Shown here piece after piece: positions 7,134 through 8,761 of a stretch of DNA of 8,761 bases. The translations under genes were made by a program, and so were the position numbers. The notes beneath the pieces are model-generated. The model was not told the origin of the DNA and did no database searches. It worked only from the letters and a program-made list of their open reading frames with translations. Source of the DNA: Oxalobacteraceae bacterium UBA7693 (GTDB lineage: Bacteria; Pseudomonadota; Gammaproteobacteria; Burkholderiales; Burkholderiaceae_D); the NCBI GenBank assembly GCA_002482715.1, contig DLGN01000156.1, positions 1-8,761 of the forward strand, written 5' to 3'. Position 1 is the first letter of the stretch. Each line of letters begins with the position of its first letter.

Positions 7134-7829
7134 TTAGCCACGTGAGAAAGTTCTGGTCACGCGTTCAAGGTGTGCACGCATCGCCCGTCTTGCCTCGGCA
7201 GGGTCATGCGCAACGATTGCCTGCAAAATTTGGCGATGATCACCCAAAGTTTGCTGACGTAATTCTTCAGTCTGAAAATGTTCCTTCAAGCGATGCCACA
7301 AACTACCGCGTTGATTCCACAAATACTCCATGGTACCGACCAAAGCACTGTTGCCAGTAGCACGCGCAATCGACAAATGAAACTCACGATCTGCTTGTTC
7401 ATTACTCGCTGGATTATGGTGATGCTTTTCCATTTCCAATACCGCTTTCCAAATCGTATCAATCGCACCGTCAGTGGCAACGCGTGCCGCAATTGCCGCC
7501 ACTTCTGCTTCAATCAAACGACGTGCTGATAAAACTTCAAACGGACCTGGGCCAACTTCGGGGATGACCTCATCCAATGTATCGTCACACAAATACACAC
7601 CAGATCCACCACGCACTTCGAGCACACCACCCAACTCCAGCGCCAGTACAGCTTCACGTAGAGAAGCCCGGCTAACGCGCAATTGCGCAGCAAGTTCGCG
7701 CTCGGATGGCAAACGATCACCAGCAAGCAACCCTGTTTCAACAATCAAAGCCTGAATGCGATTGGCTACCACCCGGTAAAGTCGCGGTTCATGCTCGGCT
7801 GTTACTGCTGAATAGGCTTTTTTGCTCAT
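7134..7829 (-). CDS. GntR-family transcriptional repressor, FadR subfamily (FCD domain)
   Basis: This 231-residue protein is a DNA-binding regulator. Residues about 15-80 form the winged helix: AGDRLPSERELAAQL at 36-50, RVSRASLREAVLALE at 51-65 (recognition helix) and GVLEVRGGSGVYL at 68-80 (wing). Residues about 98-225 form the all-helical FCD effector domain, with the metal-binding set D147 and H151 (DREFH), H198 (DHRQ) and H220 (AHLERV) all present. Length is normal for the subfamily. Relatives with FCD domains include ExuR/UxuR-type hexuronate regulators, so a sugar-acid ligand such as galacturonate or galactarate is likely here, inferred from neighbours. It is transcribed from a strong-looking promoter at 7956-7984 that overlaps two operator-like palindromes, so it should repress itself. 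The same motif occurs ahead of the receptor and garD. The ATG at 7829 has only a weak ribosome binding site, but the protein N-end fits the family. Confidence 0.93.
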   Translation of the reverse strand: MSKKAYSAVTAEHEPRLYRVVANRIQALIVETGLLAGDRLPSERELAAQLRVSRASLREAVLALELGGVLEVRGGSGVYLCDDTLDEVIPEVGPGPFEVLSARRLIEAEVAAIAARVATDGAIDTIWKAVLEMEKHHHNPASNEQADREFHLSIARATGNSALVGTMEYLWNQRGSLWHRLKEHFQTEELRQQTLGDHRQILQAIVAHDPAEARRAMRAHLERVTRTFSRG

Positions 7830-7945
7830 GCTCGACTAGGTGCGCGCTCTCTCAAATTCTTATGTATGCAGAAATAGATCGACTGTCGAACTGCAGACTG
7901 ACAAGCAACAAAAGCAAGTTCAAGCTGTCTCTATTTTGCCGCATT

Positions 7946-7956
7946 TGGTAAGACCA
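7946..7956. promoter_or_regulatory. FadR/GntR operator O2 of the regulator gene (TGGTAAGACCA)
   Basis: Perfect match to TGGTNNNACCA. It overlaps the last base of the -10 element and the predicted start point (about 7949) of the minus-strand regulator promoter, an ideal place for repression. Confidence 0.75.
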
Positions 7957-7984
7957 TTCTAATGTGGTTAGACCAATTTTGCAA
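7956..7984 (-). promoter_or_regulatory. Sigma70-type promoter of the GntR regulator gene
   Basis: On the minus strand, TTGCAA (-35, 7979-7984) and TAGAAT (-10, 7956-7961) are separated by exactly 17 bp, close to the TTGACA/TATAAT consensus. Predicted start is near 7949, giving a leader of about 120 nt. One operator lies wholly in the spacer and a second covers the start point. Confidence 0.75.
7965..7975. promoter_or_regulatory. FadR/GntR operator O1 of the regulator gene (TGGTTAGACCA)
   Basis: Perfect match to TGGTNNNACCA, lying inside the 17-bp spacer of the regulator promoter. Its centre is 19 bp from that of the other operator, so two repressor dimers could bind side by side on roughly the same face of the helix. 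Confidence 0.75.
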
Positions 7985-8010
7985 TGTGGACTAGCCAAAT
8001 ATTTTTTTTG

Positions 8011-8026
8011 GTGGCATACTCGCCAC
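8011..8026. repeat. Small inverted repeat GTGGC-6-GCCAC
   Basis: Perfect 5-bp arms (8011-8015 and 8022-8026) around a 6-nt centre, just after a run of eight T. No T run follows the arms on either strand, so it is not a standard terminator. It could be a protein-binding site or chance. Confidence 0.25.
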
Positions 8027-8155
8027 ATCAAGAAAGCTCCGAAGAGAGTCGAAATTGATATCGCATTAGATTTCGTAATAAGCGTATCTTTTTCCTTAAG
8101 CCATCAAGATCACCAAAGAATTACCAAGAAAAACAACGCGAATGAAGCGGCAAAG

Positions 8156-8174
8156 TGCATCCAATCTGCATCCA
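8156..8174. repeat. Tandem direct repeat TGCATCCA with 11-bp period
   Basis: TGCATCCA occurs at 8156-8163 and again at 8167-8174, about one helical turn apart, in the region upstream of garD. Such spacing suits a pair of sites for a second regulator, but no factor is recognised. Confidence 0.3.
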
Positions 8175-8198
8175 TAATGTGTCGTAATAAAGTGTCTC

Positions 8199-8226
8199 TT
8201 GTGAGGTTTGAAAGTAACAATAGATC
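8199..8226 (+). promoter_or_regulatory. Possible weak promoter of garD
   Basis: TTGTGA (8199-8204) and TAGATC (8221-8226) are 16 bp apart. The -10 match is weak. Its main support is position: the start point would fall near 8233, directly at the 15-bp operator palindrome. An alternative is TTGATA (8055-8060) with TAATAA (8076-8081), but that spacing is only 15 bp. Confidence 0.25.
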
Positions 8227-8232
8227 AAAGCT

Positions 8233-8247
8233 ACTGGTCAGACCAGT
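8233..8247. promoter_or_regulatory. FadR/GntR operator upstream of garD (perfect 15-bp palindrome)
   Basis: ACTGGTCAGACCAGT is a perfect palindrome around a central A and contains an exact TGGTNNNACCA (8235-8245). It is the most symmetrical of the five sites and lies about 87 bp ahead of the garD start, fitting repression of garD by the adjacent regulator. Confidence 0.75.
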
Positions 8248-8323
8248 GGCTAAAAGATAGATAGCATTCATTAGATGATGTGTGATTAAGGCAAAAAAGA
8301 ACCACGAATAAAAAGACTGGAAG

Positions 8324-8329
8324 AGAGGA
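8324..8329 (+). promoter_or_regulatory. Ribosome binding site of garD
   Basis: AGAGGA lies 4 nt ahead of the ATG at 8334. It supports this start over the in-frame ATG twelve codons later. Confidence 0.6.
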
Positions 8330-8333
8330 AAAG

Positions 8334-8761
8334 ATGGCTGCAGACACACAGACACCCTTATTCATACGTATGCATGAAAAGGATAACGTCGCCATCGTCG
8401 TCAATGACGGCGGCCTGCCAGCAGGTACGCAATTTGATAATGGCTTAAGGCTACTAGAAGCAATACCGCAAGGACATAAGGTCGCACTCGTTGAGATCGC
8501 GAAAGATCAAGCGATCACACGTTATAACGTGACGATTGGTTATGCACAAGCTGACATCGCTGCTGGCAGTTGGATACAAGAAGCCCTAGTGCAATTGCCG
8601 CCAGCGCGCGAACTACAAAATCTCCCAATCGCCAATCGCAAAGCGCCAGATATGCCGGCTTTAGAAGGCTATACCTTCCAAGGATTCCGCAATGCCGATG
8701 GCAGTGTTGGTACTCGTAACATTTTGGCGATCACCACCACCGTGCAATGTGTCGCTGGTGT
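8334..8761 (+). CDS. garD: Galactarate dehydratase (partial, 3' end outside window)
   Basis: These are the first 142 codons of galactarate dehydratase, which converts galactarate to 5-dehydro-4-deoxyglucarate in the cytoplasm. E. coli GarD is about 523 residues, so roughly a quarter is present. Seen: residues 10-75 form the N-terminal SAF-like domain (DNVAIVVNDGGLPAGT at 17-32, IPQGHKVAL at 44-52, RYNVTIGYA at 63-71), then a linker, then the start of the main domain with EGYTFQGFRNADGSVGTRN at 111-129 and ITTTVQCVAG at 133-142. From memory these follow E. coli GarD more closely than altronate dehydratase UxaA, which has a different N-end and IYRRANGDVGVRN at the equivalent place. Altronate dehydratase remains the alternative. 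The gene is divergent from the pectin genes; a perfect operator palindrome lies about 87 bp upstream. Its presence suggests galacturonate is handled by oxidation to galactarate. Confidence 0.87.
   Translation, partial: MAADTQTPLFIRMHEKDNVAIVVNDGGLPAGTQFDNGLRLLEAIPQGHKVALVEIAKDQAITRYNVTIGYAQADIAAGSWIQEALVQLPPARELQNLPIANRKAPDMPALEGYTFQGFRNADGSVGTRNILAITTTVQCVAG

Larger units (their letters stand above)
7830..8333. other. 504-bp divergent intergenic region between the GntR regulator and garD
   Basis: This gap holds the regulator's promoter with two operators (7946-7984), an AT-rich tract around 7998-8010, a small inverted repeat (8011-8026), a direct repeat (8156-8174), and a perfect palindromic operator near garD (8233-8247). 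Between about 8030 and 8150 I see nothing I can name; it is A-rich with no convincing gene. Open frames crossing it lack ribosome binding sites and family-like sequence. Confidence 0.7.

Noticed and set aside
7964..8260. Plus-strand 98-residue open frame in the intergenic region
   Set aside because: It begins inside the regulator's operator, has no ribosome binding site, no recognisable family features, and covers regulatory elements.
8110..8355. Minus-strand 81-residue hydrophobic open frame overlapping the garD start
   Set aside because: It overlaps the operator, ribosome binding site and first codons of garD, lacks its own ribosome binding site, and its hydrophobicity follows from reading purine-rich DNA on the opposite strand.
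1..8761. CRISPR array, tRNA/rRNA genes, insertion sequences or prophage parts
   Set aside because: No regularly spaced repeats, RNA gene sequences, transposase frames or terminal inverted repeats were seen on either strand.

Overview
This window holds a pectin-degradation locus from a Gram-negative bacterium, most likely a betaproteobacterium of the Oxalobacteraceae type (Undibacterium/Massilia-like). That placement is an inference from the style of the TonB-dependent receptor, the moderate GC content and the FadR-type regulator; no rRNA or other phylogenetic marker is present.

Layout. Five genes lie on the minus strand and one partial gene on the plus strand. In transcription order, the minus strand carries a GntR/FadR-family repressor (7134-7829), a TonB-dependent outer-membrane receptor (about 4208-6916), a strong rho-independent terminator (4120-4172), a secreted CE12-like SGNH acetylesterase (3195-4043), a secreted two-domain enzyme joining a GH28 polygalacturonase to a CE8 pectin methylesterase (379-3189), and the first 126 codons of a second GH28 enzyme with a Tat signal (1-379, cut by the window edge). 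The last three genes are tightly packed (5-nt gap, then a 1-nt TAATG overlap) and look like one operon. Divergently, after a 504-bp intergenic region, the first 142 codons of galactarate dehydratase garD (8334-8761) run off the right edge.

How it fits together. The esterases and polygalacturonases would strip acetyl and methyl groups from pectin and cut the galacturonan backbone. The TonB receptor would import the oligomers. GarD would act on galactarate formed by oxidising galacturonate, which points to the oxidative (uronate dehydrogenase) route rather than the isomerase (uxaCBA) route. The uronate dehydrogenase and inner-membrane transporter are not in the window.

Regulation is the clearest non-coding signal. 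Five copies of GGTNNGACC, fitting the FadR-family operator pattern TGGTNNNACCA, occur only in the non-coding regions in front of the regulator, the receptor and garD. Two of them sit in the spacer and at the start point of an excellent sigma70-type promoter for the regulator itself (TTGCAA, 17 bp, TAGAAT). This predicts one autoregulated repressor coordinating receptor and catabolic gene. I see no wholly new system; the most distinctive items are the GH28-CE8 fusion, the operator set, the Pro-rich insert in the acetylesterase, and the terminator between receptor and enzyme operon.
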